A stretch of DNA of 64,000 nt from the NCBI RefSeq assembly GCF_003352915.1, contig NZ_CP022314.1, positions 1,329,295 to 1,393,294 on the forward strand. Direction: 5' to 3'. Numbering within the stretch: position 1 is the first letter of the stretch; each line of letters begins with the position of its first letter. The notes under the pieces are model-generated. The model worked only from the letters and a program-made list of their open reading frames with translations. It made no database searches and was not told the origin of the DNA. The stretch is from Arthrobacter sp. PM3. GTDB taxonomy: Bacteria > Actinomycetota > Actinomycetes > Actinomycetales > Micrococcaceae. Both the position numbers and the translations under genes were made by a program. Of the stretch, positions 33,611-41,877 are shown piece by piece.

Positions 33611-34669
33611 TCAGGGCACGGGTTCGATATCGTTCGCGTGGTCCAGCTGCGCCGCCAGGGGAGCCGCGCGCAGTTCGTCCAGGCGGACCAGGAGCACGCC
33701 GCCGACGATCAGGAGGCCGCCGAGCAACTGGATGCTGCCGGGCAGTTCACCCAGGAGCAGCCACGCCCAGATGACGGCGAAGAGCACTTCGGTCAGCGAA
33801 ACGAACGACGCCACCTTGGAGCCGAGTGCCCGCGCGGCCATGATTCCGGACACGTAGGCCAGAACCGTGGCCAGCACCACGAGCCCGCCGAGGGCGACCC
33901 ACCAGGGGGTGATCCAGGGCCCCAGCCGGGTGTCCGCCGTGCCAAAGGCCATCGGGACCAGGCCGGTGGCGGCCGCGAGCCACATCACCACGGCCCCCAC
34001 CATCAGCCCGCCCGAGGCCAGGACGATCGGCGGGAGGGTGTCGTTTTCCCGGGCCGTGATGAAGAAGTAGATCGCGAGGCAGACGGCGGCCGCCATTCCC
34101 CACAGCACGCCGATCAGGTCGATCTTCACGGCGCCCGTGAGGTCCAGGACCAGGATCAGCCCGCCCAGCGACAGGAGCGTGCCGGCGATGGTCAGCGGGC
34201 GGGGATGCTTCCGGCTCGCGGCCCACAGCCAAAAAACGATGATGACCGGCGCAAGGTACTCCAGCAGGAGCGCGACGCCCACGGACAGCCGGGCCACGGC
34301 ATTGAAGTAGAACAGCTGGCAGGCGGCGACGCCGATGACCCCGAAGAGCAGGATGGTCAGCCAGTTGTCCTTGAGCCGGTGCCAGCGTCCGCGCAGCGCA
34401 AGGACGGCTGGAACCGCCAGGATCAGCGCGGCACCGGTGAGGCGGGCCGTGACGGCGGCCCCGGGCGACCAGCCTGTTTCCAGCAGTGCCTTGGCGAATG
34501 AGCCGGAAAGGCCGAAGACCGCCGAGGAGAACAGGGCGGTGCCCAGGCCCGAGGCCATGAAGCCGGGCGCGGCGCCGCGCCCGGTGCCGCCGGGTTCGGA
34601 GGCAGCCCGCTGGGCGGCGAGGTCTCGAACCGGGGCGGCGACGGTGCGGCGGGGGGCAGACACGGGCAT
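33611..34669 (-). CDS. EamA/DMT-family transporter
   Basis: A 352-residue protein with ten predicted helices in two EamA repeats (about residues 45-175 and 190-325), of the drug/metabolite transporter superfamily. EamA proteins usually export amino acids or other small metabolites. AGGAGG abuts the ATG at 34669 directly, so the GTG two codons in (34663) is better spaced and may be the real start. Divergent from a CGNR-type regulator 66 bp away, which may control it. Confidence 0.82.
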   Translation of the reverse strand: MPVSAPRRTVAAPVRDLAAQRAASEPGGTGRGAAPGFMASGLGTALFSSAVFGLSGSFAKALLETGWSPGAAVTARLTGAALILAVPAVLALRGRWHRLKDNWLTILLFGVIGVAACQLFYFNAVARLSVGVALLLEYLAPVIIVFWLWAASRKHPRPLTIAGTLLSLGGLILVLDLTGAVKIDLIGVLWGMAAAVCLAIYFFITARENDTLPPIVLASGGLMVGAVVMWLAAATGLVPMAFGTADTRLGPWITPWWVALGGLVVLATVLAYVSGIMAARALGSKVASFVSLTEVLFAVIWAWLLLGELPGSIQLLGGLLIVGGVLLVRLDELRAAPLAAQLDHANDIEPVP

Positions 34670-34735
34670 CCTCCTGTCAGGAGTAAAGTAGGGTTATGGT
34701 CATGACATTACGCCCCGGCGAGGTAAGGAGTCAAG

Positions 34736-35278
34736 ATGGTTTTTGCCCCTGACACGGAAGTTGCCCTGCGTTCGGTGGTCAACCTGATCAACACCGCGGC
34801 CAACGGTGAGGAACACTTGGCCACGCTCAAGGACCTGGACGAGTTCCTGGCCGACGAGGGCTTCACGGGTTCCCGGACCCGGGACGAGGCCGAACTCGAC
34901 AGCATCCGTAAGCTGCGCGGCGAGCTCGCCGGGCTCTGGCTGGCAGAGGAGGCCGCCGCGGCGGAGACCGTCAACCGGCTGCTCCGGCAGGCAAGGGCAC
35001 TCCCCCAGCTGGTCAAGCACGATCCGTGGGACTGGCATCTGCACGCGACTACCCCGGAGGCTCCGCTGGCGGACCGGATGAGCACGGAGGCGGCGATGGC
35101 GGTGGTGGACGTGATCCGCAGCAAGGAAATGGACCGGATGCTGGTCTGCGCCGCGGACGACTGCGACGCCGTCGTGCTGGACCTGAGCCGCAACCGCTCC
35201 AAGCGGTACTGCGACACCGGAAACTGCGCCAACCGCGCCCACGTGGCCGCATACCGGGCGCGCAAGGCGGTGTCCTGA
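34736..35278 (+). CDS. CGNR zinc-finger regulator with ABATE domain
   Basis: A 180-residue protein. The N-terminal ABATE-like domain begins VALRSVVNLINTA. The C-terminus carries the treble-clef motif CAADDC...YCDTGNCANRAHVAAYRARK, the CGNR zinc finger, which is found in DNA-binding proteins of actinobacteria. It is divergent from the EamA transporter gene, a frequent arrangement for a local regulator. Effector unknown. Confidence 0.85.
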   Translation: MVFAPDTEVALRSVVNLINTAANGEEHLATLKDLDEFLADEGFTGSRTRDEAELDSIRKLRGELAGLWLAEEAAAAETVNRLLRQARALPQLVKHDPWDWHLHATTPEAPLADRMSTEAAMAVVDVIRSKEMDRMLVCAADDCDAVVLDLSRNRSKRYCDTGNCANRAHVAAYRARKAVS

Positions 35279-35304
35279 CCGCGGCGAGGGGCCCGGCTAC
35301 AGGG

Positions 35305-35670
35305 TCAGGCGCGCGGGCCGCCGTCGTTCGGCTCGGCCGGACCGGCTGACTCAGGACCCGACTGGGCCGGCCCACCGCCATGGCCGGAAGAGGTCCGCTT
35401 GGAACTGAGGTTGACGCCGGAGCCCTTCCCCAGGTATTCGGCGTTGTCCTTGTGGCTCATCGAGAGCATGGCGGCAACCACGAGGATCACGATGAAGGCG
35501 ATCCCGGCGCCGATCAAGGCGAGGTCGAAACGGGGCGAACGGGCGCTGCCGCCCGAGGCAAAGATCAGGACCCCGAAGAAGACCACCACGGCCCAGAACG
35601 CGGAGAACATGAGCGGTCCCTTGACCGAGGTCCGCAGGCTGCGGGGCGCTCCGGGTTTCTGCTGTGCCAA
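35305..35670 (-). CDS. small two-helix membrane protein, unknown function
   Basis: A 121-residue protein with hydrophobic segments at about residues 20-39 and 48-69, and a hydrophilic Gly/Pro/Ser-rich tail ending NDGGPRA. The SHKDNAEYLGKGSGVNLSSK segment after the second helix is probably cytoplasmic. No known family recognised. The tail looks disordered. Confidence 0.6.
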   Translation of the reverse strand: MAQQKPGAPRSLRTSVKGPLMFSAFWAVVVFFGVLIFASGGSARSPRFDLALIGAGIAFIVILVVAAMLSMSHKDNAEYLGKGSGVNLSSKRTSSGHGGGPAQSGPESAGPAEPNDGGPRA

Positions 35671-35754
35671 GGTCTCTTCCTCCTGCAGCCTGCGCGGGGA
35701 CGCGTGGCTGTCTTGTTACCGCCAATGTTCTACGCCGGGTAGAACCTGTCGGTA

Positions 35755-36348
35755 CTAGTTTACGGCCTCCGCAGCTGCGCCCCGGGCATCGTGCCGCAGG
35801 GTCAGCCCCGCCAGCGTCCAGAGCACGCCGCTGATGATGGCGCCGCCGCCGGCAACGCCGAGGAGCGCATGCGCACCGAGACCGATGAAGAACGGCAGCG
35901 TGATCGCCGTGCCGAGCCCGATCACGCCCGAGGTGATCCAGTCGCGGGCCAGCACGGACCGGCCGCGGCCCATAATGCCGGCAGACAGTTCAGCGGCGCC
36001 GGCCACCCCCAGACCCAGGGCCGCGATGGTCCCGAAGACGAGCGAACCGGGGAGCAGGCCCACGGCTGCGCCGGCGCCGGCCAGGGTGGCCCCGCCGGCG
36101 GAGAGGATCCTGCCGGCGCGTTCCCGCGGGCTGTACCCGGTCTTGGTCACCGTCCAGATCAGCACCGCGCCGGTGGTCAGCAGGTAGAGGCCGCCGGTCC
36201 AGGCCATGCCGGTCTCGGGCGGCGCGGCCCAGAACACCGTGACAGCGCCGAAGACGAGCGCGACGGCGGCCCTGACCAGCACGGGCTTCCAGAGATCGGC
36301 GGCGGCGCGGACAGCGGGGGTCGCGTCGGGGGTTGCGGGGAAAGTCAC
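35755..36348 (-). CDS. polytopic membrane protein of unknown function
   Basis: A 197-residue protein with about six hydrophobic helices and very short loops; Gly/Ala-rich, with HdeD-like spacing in pairs of helices. I do not recognise a specific family with confidence. The end HDARGAAAEAVN is cytoplasmic-like. It is followed on the same strand by the small membrane protein gene 84 bp downstream. Confidence 0.55.
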   Translation of the reverse strand: MTFPATPDATPAVRAAADLWKPVLVRAAVALVFGAVTVFWAAPPETGMAWTGGLYLLTTGAVLIWTVTKTGYSPRERAGRILSAGGATLAGAGAAVGLLPGSLVFGTIAALGLGVAGAAELSAGIMGRGRSVLARDWITSGVIGLGTAITLPFFIGLGAHALLGVAGGGAIISGVLWTLAGLTLRHDARGAAAEAVN

Positions 36349-36380
36349 CCGTTCAGTTTAGTGCGAAGCTCCCGCCCGGC

Positions 36381-37724
36381 TTACCCCGCACCGAGGACCA
36401 TCCACCGGTCGGTCCGGGCGCGGAGGCCCAGGGTCAGTGCCCGGGCCGCCATGTAGCCCAGGGAGAAGGAGGCCCAGAGCCACAGCAGCCCCGCGCCGGC
36501 CGACCATACGGCAAGCAGCAGCGGCAGGTACACCGCGAGATTCACGACGCCGGCAAGGGCCAGATAGCGGGCGTCGCCGGCCCCGATGAGCACGCCGTCG
36601 AGGACGAAGACGTAGCCGGCGATCGGCTGCCCGGCGGCGAGCATCCACAGGGCGAGCGTGAGCGCCGCCCGGACATCGGCGTCGGCGGTGAAGAGGGCAC
36701 CCGTCCAGGGCGCCGCGAGGGCGAGGAGGATTCCGGTCAGGACGCCGAAGCCAAGCCCCCACCGGGTCATGGTGCGCGTCAGGGCACGCGCCGTCCCGGA
36801 CCGGCCGGCCCCGAGTTCCTTGCCGATCAGGGCCTGGGCCGCGATCGCGAGGGCATCCAGGGCGAAGGCGAAGAATGTGAAGACCGTCATGGCCAGCTGG
36901 TGGGCGGCCAGATTGACGGGACCCTGCGCCGTGGCGACCACCACTGTGGCCAGAATCGCGATGCGCAGGCTCAGCGTGCGCAGCATGAGCCAGGAGCCCA
37001 CCCTGGTCAGTGAGCGGACCCCCCGCCAGTCCGGCAGCAGGGATACACCGTGGTTGCGGGCGTTCCGCCGGACAATCAGCACATAGACGGCCGCCATGGC
37101 CCACTGCGCGATGCTCGTGCCGACGGCGGAGCCGGTCACGGACCAGCCCAGCCCGTAGACGAGGACCAGGTTCAGCACGATGTTCAGCGTGAACCCTGCC
37201 GCGGCGACCACCAGCGGGGTCCGCGTGTCCTGCAGACCCCGCAGCACGCCGGTGCCCGCGAAGATGAGCAGCATCGCCACGAGTCCCGGCATGGATCCGC
37301 GGAGGTAGTCCACAGCAAATCCGTGCACCTCGCCGCGGGCACCCATCAGCTCCAGCAGCGGCCCGGCGGCCACGAACCCGGCAGCGGCCAGGACGATGCC
37401 CAGCAGGAGCGCGAGCCAGATGCCGTCACGTCCGGCGGCCAGGGCCTTGGCCGGCTGGCCGTTGCCGATGGCCCGCGCGACTGCTGGCGTGGTGGAGTAC
37501 GCGAGGAACACCATGAGGCCGACCGCTGTGTGCAGCACCGCCGACGCCAGCCCCACGCCGGCGAGCTCGGCCACGCCGAGATGGCCCACGATTGCCGAAT
37601 CCGCGAGCAGGAACAACGGTTCGGCGATCAGCGCGCCGAACGCCGGCACGGCCAGGCGGAGGATCTCCCGCCGGTGCCCGGCAGGCGGCGGCAGGGTCTT
37701 GGACAGGAATGCGGAGGAAGGCAC
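36381..37724 (-). CDS. MATE-family efflux transporter (DinF-like)
   Basis: A 447-residue protein with twelve helices in two MATE halves. It opens with EILRLAVPAFGALIAEPLFLLADSAIVGHLG, the classic DinF/MATE start, and the second half contains FALDALAIAAQALIGKELGAG. It exports cationic drugs or metabolites in exchange for H+ or Na+. The start is GTG at 37724 with only a weak ribosome site. It shares its upstream region with the divergent doxX gene, where two operator-like palindromes lie. Confidence 0.85.
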   Translation of the reverse strand: MPSSAFLSKTLPPPAGHRREILRLAVPAFGALIAEPLFLLADSAIVGHLGVAELAGVGLASAVLHTAVGLMVFLAYSTTPAVARAIGNGQPAKALAAGRDGIWLALLLGIVLAAAGFVAAGPLLELMGARGEVHGFAVDYLRGSMPGLVAMLLIFAGTGVLRGLQDTRTPLVVAAAGFTLNIVLNLVLVYGLGWSVTGSAVGTSIAQWAMAAVYVLIVRRNARNHGVSLLPDWRGVRSLTRVGSWLMLRTLSLRIAILATVVVATAQGPVNLAAHQLAMTVFTFFAFALDALAIAAQALIGKELGAGRSGTARALTRTMTRWGLGFGVLTGILLALAAPWTGALFTADADVRAALTLALWMLAAGQPIAGYVFVLDGVLIGAGDARYLALAGVVNLAVYLPLLLAVWSAGAGLLWLWASFSLGYMAARALTLGLRARTDRWMVLGAG

Positions 37725-37768
37725 GGCTTAACCCTAGCCGGGGCGCACGCCGCGACACCCGGCGTTAT

Positions 37769-37792
37769 TTTTAGTTGACATTTCAACTAAAA
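37769..37792. promoter_or_regulatory. perfect MarR-like operator palindrome upstream of the DoxX gene
   Basis: Ten-base arms TTTTAGTTGA and TCAACTAAAA around CATT form a perfect dyad in the MATE/doxX divergent gap. The 18-base core, TAGTTGACATTTCAACTA, is nearly repeated at 37806-37823. No MarR-type gene is in the window. Confidence 0.65.
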
Positions 37793-37805
37793 GCCGGGAC
37801 CCTAG

Positions 37806-37823
37806 AACTTGAAAATACAACTA
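37806..37823. promoter_or_regulatory. second, imperfect copy of the same operator
   Basis: On the minus strand this reads TAGTTGTATTTTCAAGTT, close to the perfect site at 37772-37789. The centres are 34 bp apart, about three helical turns, so two regulator dimers could bind the same face. Confidence 0.5.
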
Positions 37824-37890
37824 TCGTCGCTGGGGCAGGGGCATCACATCCCGCCACGCAGCGGCGCCCGTCCTGCAGAAAAGGCACGTT

Positions 37891-38325
37891 ATGAACCAGC
37901 CCGCACTGACCACCTCCGCCCGGACCATCCTGCGCGTCATCACGGGTTTCCTGTTCGCCGCCCACGGCTGGCAGAAGTTCAATGAATTCACCATCGCCGG
38001 CACCCAGGCGGCTTTCACCCAGATGGGCGTCCCGGCGGCCCACGCGGTGGCCCCGGTGGTCGCCACCCTCGAGCTGGTCGGCGGCATCGCCCTGATCCTG
38101 GGCGTGCTCACCCGCGTGTTCGCCGCCCTCCTGGCACTGGACATGCTCGGCGCCCTGTTCCTGGTCCACGCCTCCGCCGGCGTCTTTGTCGCCACCGGCG
38201 GCTACGAGCTCGTCCTGATCCTGGCCGCCGCCGCCGCGGCCGTGGCCCTGGTCGGCGCGGGCAGCTTCTCGGCCGACCGCGCCCTCTTCGGCCGCAGCAA
38301 CTCGAAGCTCAGCGTCCTCGCTTAG
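37891..38325 (+). CDS. DoxX-family membrane protein
   Basis: A 144-residue protein with four hydrophobic helices; RVITGFLFAAHGWQKFNEF at the start is the family signature. DoxX-like proteins are linked to redox/thiol stress membrane complexes and quinone chemistry in several bacteria, but this subgroup is uncharacterised. Two MarR-like operators upstream imply control by a stress- or ligand-sensing repressor. A strong stem follows the gene at 38351-38390. Confidence 0.8.
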   Translation: MNQPALTTSARTILRVITGFLFAAHGWQKFNEFTIAGTQAAFTQMGVPAAHAVAPVVATLELVGGIALILGVLTRVFAALLALDMLGALFLVHASAGVFVATGGYELVLILAAAAAAVALVGAGSFSADRALFGRSNSKLSVLA

Positions 38326-38350
38326 GGATTCCCCGGAGGCGAGCAGCAGT

Positions 38351-38390
38351 CGACGGCGGGCAGTCACCGGAAGGTGGCTGCCCGCCGTCG
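38351..38390 (+). terminator. strong hairpin after the DoxX gene
   Basis: An 18-bp stem with one G-U pair is closed by a GGAA tetraloop and starts 25 bp after the stop codon. There is no T-run, so termination may rely on the stem alone or the stem may protect the 3' end. Confidence 0.6.
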
Positions 38391-38429
38391 CATATCCCCG
38401 CCTGCCAGGCGTTTCAGTACACTCGCACC

Positions 38430-39410
38430 ATGAGCGAGAACGCGCCCAACTCCGTGACCCTGCGCTTCCTGGCGGCCCCCACCGACGTCGGCCACAGCGG
38501 CTCGGTGGACGCCGGCACCGTGCTGGAGTGGGTGGACAAGGCGGCCTATGCCGCCGCCGTCGGCTGGGCAAAGTCCTACTGCGTGACGGCCTATGTGGGC
38601 AACATCCACTTCGCGGATCCGGTCAACAGCGGCGACATGGTGGAGGTCGAGGCCACGATCGTCTACACCGGGCGGTCCTCGATGCATATCCGCACCGTGG
38701 TGTCCTCCGGCGATCCCAAGGGCGGCCCCGCCACCATGCGCAGCCAGTGCATGGTGATTTTCGTGGCCGTGGGCGCCGACGGCAGGCCCATTCCGGTGCC
38801 GCAGTTTGAGCCGGCGACGCCGGCGGAAGTCGAGCAGCGGGACCACGCGCTGGCCCGGATCAAGGTCCGCGAGGACATCGTCCAGGCCATGAGCGGACAG
38901 GAATATACCGACGCCGGCACGGCCGAGCGCGTTGTGCTGCGGTTCATGGCGGCCCCCATGGACGTGAACTGGGGCGGCAAGGTTCACGGCGGAATCGTCA
39001 TGAAGTGGATCGACGAGGCCGCCTACGTCTGCGCCTCCCGGTACTGCGGGAGGGACACGGTGGCCGTCTTCTCAGGCGGCGTGCGGTTCTACCGGCCGCT
39101 GCTGATCGGCCATGTGGTGGAGGTGGAGGCCCGGCTGGTCTACACCGGCACGAAGGGCATGCATATCGCCGTCCACGTCCGCTCCGGTGATCCCAAAGGG
39201 CGCGAACTGAACCTCACGACTTACTGCCTGACGGTCATGGTGGCCCGCGACGAGGCGGGTACCTCGGTCCCGATCCCGCAGTGGGTGCCGGTCTCCGAGG
39301 AGGACAAGCGGCTGCATGCCCACGCCCGCGAACTGCTGGAAATCCGCGGCCGGGCCCCCGGAAACCGGCTGCCCAACCACCTGCTCGCGGCCGGCGAGGG
39401 CAAGGGCTAG
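38430..39410 (+). CDS. tandem-hotdog acyl-CoA thioesterase
   Basis: A 326-residue protein with two hotdog domains of the acyl-CoA hydrolase (YciA/BACH) type. Copy 1, about residues 8-130, has GSVDAGTVLEWVDKAAYAAA; copy 2, about 168-290, has WGGKVHGGIVMKWIDEAAYVCA. Both continue with VEVEA..VYTG..MHI..VSSGDPKG-like segments, so an internal duplication is evident. The first copy has DAG where the second has the usual HGG, so only the second may be catalytically standard. It hydrolyses fatty acyl-CoA to free acid and CoA. Confidence 0.85.
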   Translation: MSENAPNSVTLRFLAAPTDVGHSGSVDAGTVLEWVDKAAYAAAVGWAKSYCVTAYVGNIHFADPVNSGDMVEVEATIVYTGRSSMHIRTVVSSGDPKGGPATMRSQCMVIFVAVGADGRPIPVPQFEPATPAEVEQRDHALARIKVREDIVQAMSGQEYTDAGTAERVVLRFMAAPMDVNWGGKVHGGIVMKWIDEAAYVCASRYCGRDTVAVFSGGVRFYRPLLIGHVVEVEARLVYTGTKGMHIAVHVRSGDPKGRELNLTTYCLTVMVARDEAGTSVPIPQWVPVSEEDKRLHAHARELLEIRGRAPGNRLPNHLLAAGEGKG

Positions 39411-40796
39411 CTAGAAGCCGCCGCCTCCTCCGGCGTCGGCCGCCATATTGGCAAACCGCGAGTAATGGCCCTGGAAGGCGACCACGATGTCTTTCGTGGG
39501 GCCGTTACGGTGCTTGGCGATCAGGATGTCCGCCTCTCCGGCGCGCGGGGATTCCTTGTCGTAGACGTCTTCACGGTGCAGCAGGATCACCATGTCGGCA
39601 TCCTGCTCGATGGAACCGGATTCACGCAGGTCCGAGACCATGGGCCGCTTGTCCTGACGCTGCTCCGAGCCACGGTTCAGCTGGGAGAGCGCGATGACCG
39701 GGACCTGGAGTTCCTTCGCGAGGAGCTTCAGGGCACGGGAGAATTCGGAGACTTCCTGCTGGCGGGACTCCACCTTCTTGCCCGAGCTCATGAGCTGCAG
39801 ATAGTCCAGGATCACGAGCTTGAGATCGTGCTGCTGCTTCAGGCGCCGGCACTTGGCGCGGATCTCCATCAGCGACATGTTGGGGCTGTCGTCGATAAAC
39901 AGCGGGGCATCGTTCATGCGTCCCATGGTCGTGGCGATCTTGGACCACTGCTCGTCCTTGATGGTGCCCTTGCGCAGGTCCTGGAGACCGATCGTGGCCT
40001 CGGCGGACAGCAGGCGCATGGCGATCTCGTTGCGGCCCATTTCCAGCGAGAACATGACCGTGGTCAGGTTGTTCTTGATCGCGGCGGAGCGGGCGAAGTC
40101 CAGCGCGAAGGTGGACTTACCGACGGCCGGGCGCGCGGCGATGACGATCATCTGGCCCGGATGCAGGCCGTGGGTCAGTTCATCGAGCTCATAGAAGCCC
40201 GTGGGGACGCCCACCATGCCCTCGCCGCGGTGTCCCGAGGCCTCGATCTCGTCCACCGTGGATTCCATGACGTCCTTGAGGACCACGTAGTCCTCGGCGG
40301 TGCGGCGCTCGGCCACGGCATAGACCTCGGCCTGGGCCTGGTTGACAAGGTCCTCGACTTCGCCGTCCTGGCCGTAGCCGAGCTGGACGATCTTCGTGCC
40401 GGCGTTGACGAGGCGGCGCAGAACCGCGCGCTCGGCCACGATTTCGGCGTAGTAGCCGGCGTTCGCGGCCGTGGGAACGGTCTGGATGAGTTCATGCAGG
40501 TAGGCGGGGCCGCCGATCCGGTTGATTTCGCCGCGCTTGGTCAGCTCATCGGAGACCGTCACGGCGTCCGCGGGTTCGCCGCGGCCGTAGAGGTCGATGA
40601 CGGCCTCGTAGATGGTTTCATGGGCCGGGCGGTAGAAGTCCTGACCGCGCAGGATCTCAACGACATCGGCGATCGCGTCCTTGGATAGCATCATGCCGCC
40701 AAGAACCGACTGTTCCGCAGGGATGTCCTGCGGCGGCTTGCGGCTGCCCTCGGCTCCCCGGGTGCCCTCGACTGAGTCCAGATGCGTAACTGACAA
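39411..40796 (-). CDS. dnaB: replicative DNA helicase DnaB
   Basis: Hexameric 5'-3' helicase at the replication fork, 461 residues. The N-terminal primase-interacting domain is DIPAEQSVLGGMMLSKDAIADV. The RecA-like C-domain has Walker A ARPAVGKST near residue 225 and Walker B LVILDYLQLM; DLRESGSIEQDAD is also conserved. No intein interrupts it, although inteins are common in actinobacterial dnaB. The start is TTG at 40796 with AAGGA upstream. It lies near rplI/rpsR/ssb/rpsF as in many actinobacteria, separated here by about 3 kb. Confidence 0.96.
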   Translation of the reverse strand: MSVTHLDSVEGTRGAEGSRKPPQDIPAEQSVLGGMMLSKDAIADVVEILRGQDFYRPAHETIYEAVIDLYGRGEPADAVTVSDELTKRGEINRIGGPAYLHELIQTVPTAANAGYYAEIVAERAVLRRLVNAGTKIVQLGYGQDGEVEDLVNQAQAEVYAVAERRTAEDYVVLKDVMESTVDEIEASGHRGEGMVGVPTGFYELDELTHGLHPGQMIVIAARPAVGKSTFALDFARSAAIKNNLTTVMFSLEMGRNEIAMRLLSAEATIGLQDLRKGTIKDEQWSKIATTMGRMNDAPLFIDDSPNMSLMEIRAKCRRLKQQHDLKLVILDYLQLMSSGKKVESRQQEVSEFSRALKLLAKELQVPVIALSQLNRGSEQRQDKRPMVSDLRESGSIEQDADMVILLHREDVYDKESPRAGEADILIAKHRNGPTKDIVVAFQGHYSRFANMAADAGGGGGF

Positions 40797-41529
40797 AACT
40801 GCCGTCCTTCATTGTGTGCCGCGGCGGACATCGGTTCGCCGGGCGGGTCTGCCTGTGCCTCAAGTCCGCCGGTGCCTGAACTGCGTGGCGCCCTGCGGCA
40901 TGCTCCCGGCGAGAGCCGGCTGTTCGATTCCTATCAGCCAGCTCCGACAGTTCGTGCCGGATACTTCGCGCAGCCGTTTTCAACATCACAGGTGGGCCGG
41001 CAGCCGTCCGGATCGCGACGCCGGGCCGCGGGCGGACACCGCCAGCAACCTGGGGATTCGCGCCGCAACGCCCGGTCTCCTGCAACGTTATCCCCCGAGC
41101 CCGCAGGCACCAACCCGGCCGGCGCGCACCCCTGTGGATAACCTGTGCATTAGTGGCTGATGCTTGTGCACAGTCTGTGGGCAGGCCTGTGGATAGAAAA
41201 AAAGTTGCGTCTGTAATCCGGCGTTGACCTGCGGAAACATTGGATTCATCTTGTGGACACAAAACAATTTTTGCAAGGCTTCATCCACAGCCGGAACCTT
41301 GCGGCTGGGGATACCACACAGCAGAGGGCGCCGTATTTGCCCGCCGATATACACATTTTGTGACCGGACTCACGGCCGCAGGAGCAATCGGCAGGGAGCA
41401 CCCACCGACATCGGCACTGAAAGGGCGCGGAGTCGGCTCACACCGGCCCCGGAACAGGCGCTGGCCGTGGGTGCATTACCCGGTCGGGAACATGCTGTGG
41501 ATAACCGCAATCTGGCATAAGCTCTAGGC
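40797..41529. promoter_or_regulatory. 733-bp gene-free region with a DnaA-box-like cluster
   Basis: No credible gene is seen on either strand. DnaA-box consensus TTATCCACA occurs exactly twice on the minus strand (as TGTGGATAA at 41133-41141 and 41496-41504). Near matches lie at 41188-41196 (TGTGGATAG), 41281-41289 (TCATCCACA) and 41252-41260 (TGTGGACAC). Two A/T-rich tracts near 41195-41206 and 41261-41273 are unusual for this GC-rich chromosome. The half next to dnaB (40797-41100) is GC-rich and shows nothing special beyond serving as its promoter region. Confidence 0.6.
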
Positions 41530-41874
41530 ATGGGCGATGTACTGCTGGTCATGTTGCCTGCCCTCATTCTGGCGGCGGTGCTGTGGGCAGTCGCCACGGC
41601 CCTGAAACCCAGGAATTTCGGCATGTCGGACGCCGAGCGCTACCAGCGGGAACTGGCCGTCAAGTCCCAGGCCCATTACGCGGAGCAGGTCCAGGCTGCC
41701 ATCGCGGCCCGCGCCCGGGTGGAAGCCGCCGTCCGACCCGGCCAGAATCCCCGGCCGCAGCAGCTGCCTGAGGTCCATGCCCGCGGTCACCGGAAGACCA
41801 AGACCAGGGTACTGCCGTGGGAGGCAGCCCACTCTGACACCACCACCGCCAAGAATCACAAAGATCGGCTGTAG
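41530..41874 (+). CDS. small single-helix membrane protein, unknown function
   Basis: A 114-residue protein. One hydrophobic segment at residues 4-24 (VLLVMLPALILAAVLWAVATAL) is followed by a basic/Ala-rich helix and a disordered tail with HRKTKTRVLPW. It lies 26 bp after a DnaA-box-like site and 3 bp before the next gene, with which it shares topology, so the two are probably one transcript. No family recognised. Confidence 0.6.
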   Translation: MGDVLLVMLPALILAAVLWAVATALKPRNFGMSDAERYQRELAVKSQAHYAEQVQAAIAARARVEAAVRPGQNPRPQQLPEVHARGHRKTKTRVLPWEAAHSDTTTAKNHKDRL

Positions 41875-41877
41875 CCC

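Noticed and set aside
39411..40796. Intein or split in dnaB
   Set aside because: The helicase motifs run continuously at normal length; no splicing-domain insertion is visible.
40657..41262. Open frames in the gap upstream of dnaB
   Set aside because: No ribosome site, no family resemblance, and the segment carries DnaA-box-like sites.
40797..41529. The region as chromosomal oriC
   Set aside because: dnaA, dnaN and rpmH, which flank oriC in actinobacteria, are not here; I report only a DnaA-box cluster.
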